A stretch of DNA of 64,000 nucleotides from Arthrobacter sp. SPG23 (GTDB lineage Bacteria > Actinomycetota > Actinomycetes > Actinomycetales > Micrococcaceae), in NCBI RefSeq assembly GCF_000876655.1, contig NZ_JYCN01000012.1, positions 1-64,000 of the forward strand. Reading direction: 5' to 3'. Below the pieces are notes generated by a model. The model saw only the letters and a list, made by a program, of their open reading frames with translations, was not told where the DNA came from and did no database searches. Positions 1-7,493 of this stretch are shown here, piece by piece (the stretch's first letter is position 1; every line of letters starts with the position of its first letter). The position numbers and the translations under genes are program-made.

Positions 1-45
1 GCGCGTCGTGCGTTAAGGCTTTGCCGTGGTTCCGGAGCTGCGCTC

Positions 46-540
46 CTAGCCTGCGTACGGCTTGGCGGAGAGGATCTCCACCGTGATGTCCTTGCCGTTC
101 GGGGCGGTGTAGCTGAGCTTGTCGCCCTCCTTGTGGCCAACGATCGCAGAGCCCAGGGGGGACTTCTCGCTGAAGACGTCAAGGTCCGAATCGCCCGCGA
201 TTTCGCGGGACCCGAGCAGGAAGGTCTCCTCGTCGCCGGCGATCCTGGCGACAACGATCATTCCGGGCTCCACGATTCCGTCATCGGCCGGGGACTCGCC
301 CACGTGGGCGTCGCGGAGCAAAACGGTGAGCTGGCGGATGCGGGCCTCGATCTTGCCCTGCTCCTCCTTGGCGGCGTGGTAACCGCCGTTTTCCTTGAGG
401 TCGCCTTCCTGGCGGGCAGCTTCGATCTTCTGGACGATTTCCGCCCGGCCGGCGCCGGAGAGGTGGTCCAGCTCTGCCTTCAGGCGGTCAAAAGCTTCCT
501 GGGTAAGCCAAGCTGCAGTTGCGCTGTTGGTGGTAGACAC
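46..540 (-). CDS. greA: Transcription elongation factor GreA
   Basis: GreA binds the RNA polymerase secondary channel and stimulates transcript cleavage to rescue backtracked complexes. The 164-residue product matches the usual length of about 160. The N-terminal half is a coiled coil with the acidic tip sequence GDLKENGGYHAAKEEQ, which corresponds to the conserved DLKENAEYHAA tip of GreA. The C-terminal half is an FKBP-like domain ending in ILSAKPYAG. The reading frame stays open far upstream, but I chose the GTG at 540 because AAAGGAGAA lies just before it and the protein then starts with STTNSATAAWLTQEAFDRL, as in the family. Its neighbour upstream on the same strand is the DUF4307 gene, the order seen in mycobacteria. 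Identification is very secure. Confidence 0.97.
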   Translation of the reverse strand: MSTTNSATAAWLTQEAFDRLKAELDHLSGAGRAEIVQKIEAARQEGDLKENGGYHAAKEEQGKIEARIRQLTVLLRDAHVGESPADDGIVEPGMIVVARIAGDEETFLLGSREIAGDSDLDVFSEKSPLGSAIVGHKEGDKLSYTAPNGKDITVEILSAKPYAG

Positions 541-742
541 GGACTTCTCCTTTTTCGTGGTCAAACAAGTTTGGGGCCAAACAAGTAAAACCCCGCCACG
601 GTGGCCACTCATGGAACTCAGCAACCAGCTCAGCGGGGTAGAAGGTATTGATCCATTGTAGTCAATGCGCTGGACAAACCAAAGAAGGCCTGCGGCGTGG
701 GTCACAGGCCACGGCAGAAAGCGCCGGCGGGACTGCGGTCTG

Positions 743-1201
743 CTATTTGTTCCCGTCAGGGATCCAGCAGCTGTCCACCACGCCTGAAACTGACAATGAC
801 TCCGTGCGCACCACCGCGCGGTGCACCGTGGTGCGTCCGCCGTCAGCGGTGGCGTCCGCCGGGTTCGGGCCGATATCCACCACTTTCCAGCCGACCACCG
901 CAAACTTGGCATCCAGCGCCTTGACTGCGCATTTGACGCTGGTCCCGGGCTCCTTGGTGACCTGGAAATCGATCTCCGCCTGGGTGGCGTCCGTGGTGCT
1001 GTACCCGATGTCCTTGAACGATACGGTCTCACTGTTCAGGGAGGTGGAGATCCATGCCATGAAGCCGATCCCTGCAGCCAGCGCTGCGATTCCGATGGTG
1101 CGCTTGGCCTTGCCGGAGAGGGCACGCTTTTGGCCCCCGTATCGATTGGCTAGGGTGGTAGTTGCCGGCGCCGAAGTGGCCGGCTGATCCTCGGAAGTCA
1201 C
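743..1201 (-). CDS. DUF4307 single-pass membrane protein
   Basis: This 152-residue protein belongs to the actinobacterial DUF4307 family, whose function is unknown. A short polar N-terminus is followed by one membrane helix at about residues 34-52 (TIGIAALAAGIGFMAWIS). The remaining 95 or so residues would lie outside and contain two cysteines (VKCAVKAL and DSCWIPDGNK) that could form a disulphide. The start is a GTG. The gene is divergent from mca and co-directional with greA, the same arrangement as Rv1080c-Rv1082 of M. tuberculosis, so it is probably part of a conserved actinobacterial neighbourhood. No catalytic motif is visible. Confidence 0.85.
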   Translation of the reverse strand: MTSEDQPATSAPATTTLANRYGGQKRALSGKAKRTIGIAALAAGIGFMAWISTSLNSETVSFKDIGYSTTDATQAEIDFQVTKEPGTSVKCAVKALDAKFAVVGWKVVDIGPNPADATADGGRTTVHRAVVRTESLSVSGVVDSCWIPDGNK

Positions 1202-1296
1202 CGTTCCAGTTTAGTGTGGATCCGAACGGGATAATTCCGCGTCCCGGCTGCCGTGAACCCGCACTCCCAAAATTCGAAGAAAGTGAGCCGTTTCAG

Positions 1297-2202
1297 ATGA
1301 CAGCGTCTGCAAGCCAGTCAAAACCGCTCCGCCTGCTGGCCGTCCACGCTCACCCTGACGACGAGTCGAGCAAGGGTGCGGCCACCATGGCGATGTACGC
1401 GGCGGCCGGTGTTGACGTCATGGTGGCCACCTGCACGGACGGGTCCCGGGGCGATATCCAGAACCCCGCCATGGAACACGAGCCGCACCCCAAACGCGAC
1501 ATGGCCGGTGCCCGCCGCCTCGAAATGGACAATGCTGCCAAGGTGCTGGGAATCCGCCAGCGCTGGCTTGGCTTCGTCGACTCCGGACTTCCTGAAGGCG
1601 ACCCCCTGCCGCCGCTCCCGCCGGGATCCTTCGCCCTCCAGCCGCTGGAGGTGGCAGCTGCTCCGCTGGTCAGGCTGGTGCGCGACTTCAAGCCGCACGT
1701 GATCGTAAGCTATGACGAAAACGGCGGCTATCCGCACCCGGACCACATCATGGCCCACCGCGTGGCCGTCGAGGCCTTCGAAGCCGCCGGCGATCCGGAA
1801 CGGTACCAGGGTGTCGGCGAACCCTGGGCACCCGGCAAGCTGTACTACGACCGCGCGTTCAGCCCTGACCGGTTCCGCGCTCTCCACTTCGCCCTCGAAG
1901 AGGCGGGCCTGCAGTCGCCCTACGCCGAGCGGCTGGCAGCCTGGCTCGAGGCTGACGCCGAAGGCCACACCCCGCCGCCGCCGACGCACCCCACCACCAC
2001 GCAGATTGACTGCGGGGACTACTTTGAAGCCCGGGACGATGCGCTGCGTGCGCACCGTACCCAGGTGGATCCGCTGGGATTCTTCTTCGCAGTGTCTCCG
2101 GACATGCAGCGCCGCGCGTGGCCCTGGGAGGACTACAGCCTGATCCAGTCGCGGGTGCCGGTTGAGCTGCCGGAAAAGGATCTCTTCGCCGGGCTAAGAT
2201 AG
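1297..2202 (+). CDS. mca: Mycothiol S-conjugate amidase
   Basis: Mca hydrolyses mycothiol S-conjugates of electrophiles and drugs, giving a mercapturic acid for export plus GlcN-Ins that is recycled to mycothiol. The protein (301 residues) is a PIG-L/LmbE metal-dependent deacetylase. The zinc motif HAHPDDES lies at residues 17-24 and the third ligand region YPHPDHIMAH at about 145-154. Conserved CTDGSRGDIQNP and GFVDSGLPEGDP segments favour Mca over the related deacetylase MshB. The frame is open upstream to 1162, but the ATG at 1297 begins MTASASQSKPLRLLAVHAHP, which fits the family; a GAAGAAAGTGAG stretch precedes it. A small membrane protein and a DUF255 gene follow, as in Rv1082-Rv1084. 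Confidence 0.95.
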   Translation: MTASASQSKPLRLLAVHAHPDDESSKGAATMAMYAAAGVDVMVATCTDGSRGDIQNPAMEHEPHPKRDMAGARRLEMDNAAKVLGIRQRWLGFVDSGLPEGDPLPPLPPGSFALQPLEVAAAPLVRLVRDFKPHVIVSYDENGGYPHPDHIMAHRVAVEAFEAAGDPERYQGVGEPWAPGKLYYDRAFSPDRFRALHFALEEAGLQSPYAERLAAWLEADAEGHTPPPPTHPTTTQIDCGDYFEARDDALRAHRTQVDPLGFFFAVSPDMQRRAWPWEDYSLIQSRVPVELPEKDLFAGLR

Positions 2203-2268
2203 GTTCAGGCCCATTTCTATGCCCTGTAGAAGTCAGGGCCCTCACAACGCTCCACAGAAGGTTTAACC

Positions 2269-2637
2269 GTGCATCACTTGCTCATTGCCCTCGCGACGAC
2301 CCCGGCGCCCAGCCCCACGCCGTCCCTGCGCCCGGGCCTCTCCGAAGACCAGGTGACTCCGGGCATGTGGGGCTTCATCATGACCGCATTCTTCGTGCTG
2401 GCCACCACGCTGCTGATCGTGGACATGGTGCGGCGCATCCGCAGGGTCCGCTACCGGGCCCAGGTGGAGGAAGAACGCCTGGCAGCCCTGGCCGCCGAAA
2501 ATCAGGACATGCCTGAAGCTCCCGGAACGGACGCCGAGGATTCGGGCACGCACCAGCCCGGGACCCGCGGCGGCCGCCAGGGCGGCAGCGATCTCCGGAC
2601 GGAACACAACGGTGATGAAGGCCGCGGACAGCGCTAA
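2269..2637 (+). CDS. Small single-pass membrane protein downstream of mca
   Basis: This 122-residue protein has no known function. It starts at a GTG preceded by AGAAGG. The N-terminus is short and hydrophobic (HHLLIALATTPAPSPTPS), followed by one clear membrane helix at about residues 34-53 (WGFIMTAFFVLATTLLIVDM), a very basic stretch (VRRIRRVRYRAQ) that should face the cytoplasm, and a polar glycine-rich tail. Its position between mca and the DUF255 gene matches the Rv1083-type small membrane protein. It overlaps the next gene by about 26 bases, so translation is probably coupled. A 6-bp stem with a 7-base loop (2221-2239) lies just upstream. Confidence 0.8.
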   Translation: MHHLLIALATTPAPSPTPSLRPGLSEDQVTPGMWGFIMTAFFVLATTLLIVDMVRRIRRVRYRAQVEEERLAALAAENQDMPEAPGTDAEDSGTHQPGTRGGRQGGSDLRTEHNGDEGRGQR

Positions 2638-4882
2638 CGGCGGGGCCGGCAGCGGCGTGACCGGCGGAGCCGGGGCCGACGCAGTCCGGCCCGGAGCAGC
2701 CAACGCGCTGGCCGGCGAGCCGTCTGCCTACCTGCGGCAGCACGCGGACAATCCGGTCCACTGGCGCCCCTTCGGTGATGAAGCGTTCGGTTTCGCCGCG
2801 CAGCGGGACGTTCCGGTGTTCCTCTCCATTGGCTACGCCGCCTGCCACTGGTGCCACGTGATGGCACACGAATCGTTCGAAGACCAGGAAACTGCGGCCT
2901 TCCTGAATGCCAACTTTGTGTCCATCAAGGTGGACAGGGAAGAGCGTCCGGATGTGGACGCCGTCTACATGGCCGCAACCCAGGCAATCAGCGGCGAGGG
3001 TGGCTGGCCGATGTCGGTCTTCCTGATGCCGGACGGGCGCGCCTTCCACGCCGGCACGTACTTTCCGCCGCGGCCCATGCCCGGCAGGCCCTCCTTCCGC
3101 CAGGTTCTCGAAGCGGTCCGCGACGCGTGGGTGGAACGGCGGGACGGCGTGGAACGCAACGCCGGGATGCTGGCCCGGGGGATGGCCGAAACGCAGCTTG
3201 CCGCCGCCGTTCAGCTGACCGGGCCGCCGGACCCGCTGGACGCCGGTCTGCTCTCCGAGGCAGTGCGTGTTTTAGCCCGCTCCGAGGACCCGCACGACGG
3301 CGGATTCGGCACCGCACCGAAATTCCCGCCGTCGCCCGTGCTGGAATTCCTGCTCCGGCACGCCGCGGTTGAGTCGGAAACCGCCGACGCGGCCAGGGAC
3401 ATGGCGGCCCGGACGCTGGCAGCGATGGCCCGCTCCGCGCTGTTCGACCAGCTGGACGGCGGATTTGCCCGGTATTCCGTGACACGCGACTGGTCCGTGC
3501 CGCACTTTGAAAAGATGCTCTACGACAACGCCCAGCTGCTTCGAACCTACGTGCATTGGGTCCGGCTCGGCGGCGATGCTGTGTACAGCGCCGGGGAATC
3601 CGCGGATGTTGCGTCCCGCACGGCGGACTGGATGATCGCGTCGCTCGGCCTGGCCGGTCACGCGGCCGGGTCTGACGAGGGGACGGGCGGGGGTCCGGAG
3701 GCAGGGCAGGTTGAGGCGTTCGCCTCGTCGCTGGACGCGGACACTGTGGTGGACGGCAAGCACCTCGAAGGCGCCAGCTACCTGTGGACTCCCGACGAGC
3801 TGCTGGACGTCCTGGGGCCGGACGACGGGCCCGCCGTCGCACGGCTGATGAATGTCCGTGCAGAGGGCACCGTGACCTCGGCGGCTTCCCCGTTCCATCC
3901 GGGGCGGCGGCCCGACGACGCCGAACAGCTCCTGTGGGACCGGGTGCGGCCGCGCCTGCTGGCTGTGCGTTCGGCGCGTCCCCAGCCCGCCAGGGACGAC
4001 AAGGTGGTGGCCGGCTGGAACGGGCTGGCTGTCGCCGCGCTGGCTGAAGCAGGTGCGGTCCTGGACCGGCCCGAGCTCGTGGCTGCTGCCGAGCAAACCG
4101 CCGCCTACCTGGAACGGGTCCACTGGCAGCCTCCGCGCGCCGGGGACCCGGGGACGGAACCCGGCACCTTGGTCCGTGTGTCGCATGCCGGCCGCGCCAG
4201 GGGGATAGGCGGCCTGCTCGAAGATTACGCCTTCTGCGCTGACGGGCTCCTGACCCTTTACGGAGTGACAGGCAGTGAGCGGTGGTACCGCCTCGCCGAA
4301 GACATCCTGCAGGCCGCCCGCCTGCGGTTCGCGGTAGACGGAACGCTGGTGGACACAGCCGGTGAGTCGTCCCAGGTGTTCAACGCCCAGGGGCAGCGGG
4401 CCGGCCTGGAACCCTTCGACAACGCCACGCCCAGCGGTGCGGCAGCGTTCGCCGGGGCGCTCCTGGGCTATGCCGCGCTTTCCGGTTCCGCCGACCACCG
4501 GATCATGGCCGGCAACATACTTTCGCTGCTGCCTGCCCTGGCAACCCGCGCGCCCCGGGCAGCCGGCTGGCTCCTGGCCACGGCACAGGCTGCGCTGGCA
4601 GGACCGGTGGAGGCGGCCGTCGTCGGACCTGACGGTGCGGCGCGCGCTGCACTCCACCACGCCCTGATGCTGTCCGCCAGTCCCGGGCTGGTGGTTGCTG
4701 TGGCGTCCGACGCCGGGATCCCGGCGGACGGTGGTGCCGCACCTGCGGTGCCCCTGCTGGAGGGCAGGGGGGCGGCGCCGGACGGCTCACCGCAGGTGTA
4801 CCTGTGCCGCGGGATGGTGTGCGAACGGCCGGTAGGTTCCGTGGCTGAACTGCTGGACCGACTGGCTATGATGACCCGATGA
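2612..4882 (+). CDS. DUF255 thioredoxin-fold / glycan-epimerase-like protein (YyaL family)
   Basis: The 756-residue protein combines an N-terminal thioredoxin-like DUF255 domain with an alpha/alpha-barrel resembling N-acylglucosamine 2-epimerases. The DUF255 signature is clear: ADNPVHW, then IGYAACHWCHVMAHESFED with CHWCH at residues 78-82, and KVDREERPDVD. The barrel region carries GGFGTAPKFP, GFARYSVTRDWSVPHFEKML and DDKVVAGWNGL. Bacterial members are poorly characterised; a redox or spermatogenesis-associated 20-like role is only by homology. The start is uncertain: GTG at 2612, ATG at 2615 or GTG at 2657 are in frame, and conserved sequence begins near residue 30. The stop overlaps the start of the next gene as ATGA, so the two genes are probably co-transcribed. 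Confidence 0.9.
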   Translation: MMKAADSANGGAGSGVTGGAGADAVRPGAANALAGEPSAYLRQHADNPVHWRPFGDEAFGFAAQRDVPVFLSIGYAACHWCHVMAHESFEDQETAAFLNANFVSIKVDREERPDVDAVYMAATQAISGEGGWPMSVFLMPDGRAFHAGTYFPPRPMPGRPSFRQVLEAVRDAWVERRDGVERNAGMLARGMAETQLAAAVQLTGPPDPLDAGLLSEAVRVLARSEDPHDGGFGTAPKFPPSPVLEFLLRHAAVESETADAARDMAARTLAAMARSALFDQLDGGFARYSVTRDWSVPHFEKMLYDNAQLLRTYVHWVRLGGDAVYSAGESADVASRTADWMIASLGLAGHAAGSDEGTGGGPEAGQVEAFASSLDADTVVDGKHLEGASYLWTPDELLDVLGPDDGPAVARLMNVRAEGTVTSAASPFHPGRRPDDAEQLLWDRVRPRLLAVRSARPQPARDDKVVAGWNGLAVAALAEAGAVLDRPELVAAAEQTAAYLERVHWQPPRAGDPGTEPGTLVRVSHAGRARGIGGLLEDYAFCADGLLTLYGVTGSERWYRLAEDILQAARLRFAVDGTLVDTAGESSQVFNAQGQRAGLEPFDNATPSGAAAFAGALLGYAALSGSADHRIMAGNILSLLPALATRAPRAAGWLLATAQAALAGPVEAAVVGPDGAARAALHHALMLSASPGLVVAVASDAGIPADGGAAPAVPLLEGRGAAPDGSPQVYLCRGMVCERPVGSVAELLDRLAMMTR

Positions 4883-5574
4883 CTCCTGTGCCGCACCCGG
4901 CCTCCCGGGGTTTCCGGAGCCCTGGCCCCTTTGAATTGGTCATTTTTGACTGTGACGGCGTCCTGGTCGATTCCGAGTCCATTGCCATCAGGGTGGACCA
5001 GCGTGTGCTCGCGGACCTTGGCTGGGAGCTAGGCCTCGACGAGATCGTGGAACGCTTCGTGGGCAAGTCCGAGGCGCACTTCGTGGCCGAGATTGAACGG
5101 CACCTTGGCAGCCGGCTGGATGCGGACCGGGAAGAGGAGTATCAGCAGTGGTACCGCACGGCCTTCGAACGGGACCTGGTGGCGGTGGACGGCATCGCGG
5201 ACGCATTGGCCCGGCTTCCGCTCCCGCACTGCGTCGCGTCCAGCGGCACGCACGCCAAGATGCAGCGGACACTGGGGCAGACGGGGCTGCTGCCGCAGTT
5301 TGAAGGACGGATCTTTAGCGCATCGGAGGTTGCCCGTGGCAAGCCCGCGCCGGACCTGTTCCTCCATGCTGCAGGAACACTGGGGGCGGAACCGGCCGGC
5401 TGTGCCGTGGTGGAGGACAGTGTTTTCGGGGTTCAGGCAGCCCGCGCAGCAGGAATGCACGTCTTCGCCTATGGCGGGGGAGTCACACCGGCGGCGAGGC
5501 TGGCGGGCCCGGGCACCACGGTGTTCCGGCACATGGGGGAACTCCCGGACCTCATCGCCGCGGGAAGGCCCTAA
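4879..5574 (+). CDS. HAD-superfamily hydrolase, phosphoglycolate/beta-phosphoglucomutase type
   Basis: This is a 231-residue HAD phosphatase with all four motifs. Motif I is FDCDGVLVDSES near residue 23, with the nucleophile and acid aspartates; motif II is ASSG; motif III is the lysine in ARGKPAPDLFL; motif IV is VVEDSVFGVQAARAAGM. A helical cap domain lies between motifs I and II, typical of subclass I. The substrate cannot be told; sugar phosphates are the usual substrates of close relatives. The ATG overlaps the stop of the DUF255 gene (ATGA). The stop overlaps the end of the convergent hemolysin III gene by four bases. Mycobacteria appear to lack this gene at the equivalent place, so it looks like a lineage insertion. 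Confidence 0.9.
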   Translation: MTPVPHPASRGFRSPGPFELVIFDCDGVLVDSESIAIRVDQRVLADLGWELGLDEIVERFVGKSEAHFVAEIERHLGSRLDADREEEYQQWYRTAFERDLVAVDGIADALARLPLPHCVASSGTHAKMQRTLGQTGLLPQFEGRIFSASEVARGKPAPDLFLHAAGTLGAEPAGCAVVEDSVFGVQAARAAGMHVFAYGGGVTPAARLAGPGTTVFRHMGELPDLIAAGRP

Positions 5575-6302
5575 GCACTCCTGCCAAGGACCGCGATGGC
5601 AATGGCGATGAAGTGTGCGGCGAAAGCGAACACGGTGAAGGCATGGAACAGCTCATGGAAGCCAAAGTGCTGGTAGCTGAAGTTCGGCTTCTTGAGCGCG
5701 TAGAAGACGGCGCCGGCGATGTACAGGGCGCCGCCCACGCAAATCAGGACCGCGGAGGCGATGTTGGCTGCGAAAAAGTCCGGCAGGTAGAACAGTGCTC
5801 CGCAGCCCAGCGCAATGTAGATGGGAACGTAAAGCCAGCGGGGCGCATGGGTCCAGAGCAGCCGGAACAGCACGCCCAGGATGGCGCCGGACCAGATGAC
5901 CCACAGCAGTACTACGGCCTTGGGCCGTTCCAGCAGGGCCCACGCCAGCGGCGTGTAGCTGCCTGCGATCACCAGCATGATGTTGGTGTGGTCGAGCCGC
6001 TTCAGCACGATCTTGACGCCCGGCGACCAGTTCCCGCGGTGGTACACGGCGCTGACACCGAACAGCAGCACTCCGGTGACGGCGTAGACGGCTGACGCGA
6101 TTTTCAGGTCTGTGGTGGGGGCCAACAGGACCAGGGCGAGCCCGGCAGCGAACGCCAGGGGGGCGGTGACGGTGTGGATCCAGCCCCGCCATTTTGGCTT
6201 GATCATCAGAAGCTCTGCGATGCGGACTGCCGCGTCGTCCATCGGGCCTGATTTCCGGCCGCGGCCTGCTCCCGCGCCGGGGTGGGGAGTGTTGCGTTCC
6301 AT
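5571..6302 (-). CDS. trhA: Hemolysin III / PAQR-family membrane protein
   Basis: The 243-residue protein belongs to the hemolysin III (TrhA/YqfA, PAQR-like) family, seven-helix membrane proteins linked to membrane-fluidity homeostasis. After a polar N-terminus (MERNTPHPGAGAGRGRKSG), seven hydrophobic segments follow. Conserved polar motifs of the family are present: SAVYHRGNW, RLDHTNIMLVIAGSYTPLAW and, in the last helix region, FGFHELFHAFTVFAFAAHF. The SxxxH, D and HxxxH residues resemble the metal site of PAQR proteins. It ends in a tight convergent overlap with the HAD gene. Its promoter region contains a perfect 16-bp palindrome (6331-6346), suggesting repression by a TetR-like factor. Confidence 0.92.
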   Translation of the reverse strand: MERNTPHPGAGAGRGRKSGPMDDAAVRIAELLMIKPKWRGWIHTVTAPLAFAAGLALVLLAPTTDLKIASAVYAVTGVLLFGVSAVYHRGNWSPGVKIVLKRLDHTNIMLVIAGSYTPLAWALLERPKAVVLLWVIWSGAILGVLFRLLWTHAPRWLYVPIYIALGCGALFYLPDFFAANIASAVLICVGGALYIAGAVFYALKKPNFSYQHFGFHELFHAFTVFAFAAHFIAIAIAVLGRSA

Positions 6303-6325
6303 GGCTCAAGAATAAACTACGTTTC

Positions 6326-6346
6326 AGTAAGTTACTCATGAGTAAC
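6326..6346. promoter_or_regulatory. Palindromic operator candidate between trhA and uppS
   Basis: GTTACTCATGAGTAAC at 6331-6346 is a perfect 16-bp palindrome. It sits 29-44 bases upstream of the trhA start codon, where a promoter would be. AGTAA at 6326-6330 adds a third half-site, so AGTAA-G-TTACT and TTACT-CATG-AGTAA overlap. Spaced TTACT/AGTAA half-sites are typical of TetR-type operators. The cognate regulator is not identifiable from the sequence. Confidence 0.5.
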
Positions 6347-6442
6347 AATGTGGAGGCGGAATTGCGAAGGCCTCGTGCACCGTGCCGCCGTTGCGGGCGG
6401 GTAGCCTAGGAATGCACTGCCGTCATACATCAAGGAAGTCAG

Positions 6443-7216
6443 GTGAGTCTCCGGATGGAGTTGCCCGGGATCCTCTATGGCTTCTATGAACGCAAGCTCC
6501 TGCGCTCGCTGGACAAGGACCGCATCCCCAAACACATCGGCGTGATGGTGGACGGCAACCGCCGCTGGGCCAAGCAGTTCAACGCCCCCACCAGCCAGGG
6601 GCACCAGGCCGGCGCAGACAAAATCCATGAGTTCCTCGGCTGGTGCCAGGAACTTGGCATCAAAGTAGTCACGCTCTACATGCTCTCCACGGACAACATG
6701 AGCCGCTCCGGCGAAGAGCTGGACCTGCTGATGGGGATCATTGCCAACACGCTTGACCGACTGGACGAGGACGCAGACATCTCGGTGCACGCCATGGGCG
6801 CCCCGGAATTGCTGCCCGACTATCTGGCCGAACGGCTCAACAAGCTCACGGCCCGGACGCCGGCCCATGAAAAACTCCACGTCAACGTCGCTGTGGGCTA
6901 CGGAGGACGCCGCGAAATCGTGGACGCAGTCCGGGAACTCCTTCATGACGCTGTGGCCCGGGGCAAGGACATCGGCAAGCTCGCGGATGAACTCACCGTC
7001 GACGACATCTCGCGCTTCCTTTACACCCGGGGCCAGCCGGACCCGGACCTGGTGATCCGCACGTCCGGGGAGCAGCGGCTGTCCGGGTTCCTGATGTGGC
7101 AGAGCGCTTACAGCGAGTTCTACTTCTGCGAGGCCCTCTGGCCCGCCTTCCGCAAAGTGGACTTCCTGCGGGCGCTGCGCGACTATGCGGGCCGGCAGCG
7201 GCGCTTCGGCTCCTGA
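6443..7216 (+). CDS. uppS: Isoprenyl transferase, short-chain cis-prenyltransferase type
   Basis: The 257-residue protein is a cis-prenyltransferase that condenses isopentenyl diphosphate with an allylic diphosphate. The catalytic motif HIGVMVDGNRRWAKQF is at residues 31-46 with its key aspartate, and RTSGEQRLSGFLMWQSAYSEFYF is the conserved C-terminal substrate-binding block. The N-terminus MSLRMELPGILYGFYERKLLRSL and the position next to hemolysin III match Rv1086, the short-chain Z-farnesyl diphosphate synthase of M. tuberculosis, rather than the long-chain undecaprenyl or decaprenyl enzyme. The short-chain assignment is inferred from context. The GTG start follows AAGGAAG. The gene is divergent from trhA. 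Confidence 0.9.
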   Translation: MSLRMELPGILYGFYERKLLRSLDKDRIPKHIGVMVDGNRRWAKQFNAPTSQGHQAGADKIHEFLGWCQELGIKVVTLYMLSTDNMSRSGEELDLLMGIIANTLDRLDEDADISVHAMGAPELLPDYLAERLNKLTARTPAHEKLHVNVAVGYGGRREIVDAVRELLHDAVARGKDIGKLADELTVDDISRFLYTRGQPDPDLVIRTSGEQRLSGFLMWQSAYSEFYFCEALWPAFRKVDFLRALRDYAGRQRRFGS

Positions 7217-7386
7217 CGCCTGGCCCCTGACATCCGGTGCCCGGGGCATCCCCCCGCGGGCGGTTCACACGGAGTTCACGTGATCGCAACAAGAATCGCC
7301 GGGAAATAGTTTGGGAAACAAACCCGCGGGGAATTACGTTGAGTTCATTAGCAGGCACACTGCCGGCTAATCGGGGAGGCCAGTAC

Positions 7387-7458
7387 ATGGAGCGTATTTT
7401 CGCACCGGATGTATGGGAGGCCGGAACCGGCCTCGTGGCCGATCCGCCTCACCTATAA
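7387..7458 (+). CDS. Candidate 23-codon leader ORF upstream of phoH
   Basis: A short frame encodes [23 protein letters not shown]. Its ATG is preceded by GGGGAGG at good spacing, better than many real genes here. It ends 35 bases before the phoH start, and its middle overlaps an 8-bp stem (GAGGCCGG / CCGGCCTC at 7417-7434). It could be a leader peptide affecting phoH, or a chance frame. There is no homology evidence. Confidence 0.25.
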   Translation: MERIFAPDVWEAGTGLVADPPHL

Positions 7459-7493
7459 AATATCCGGGCGTGCGCCCCGGGGCTGGAGTCGAT

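Noticed and set aside
46..1032. Long 328-codon version of greA
   Set aside because: The extra N-terminus covers the intergenic region and part of DUF4307, has no GreA similarity, and a good ribosome-binding site marks GTG 540.
2221..2239. GCCCTG/CAGGGC hairpin after mca as a terminator
   Set aside because: The stem has only six pairs and no T-run, and the next gene starts 30 bases later on the same strand, so read-through is more likely.
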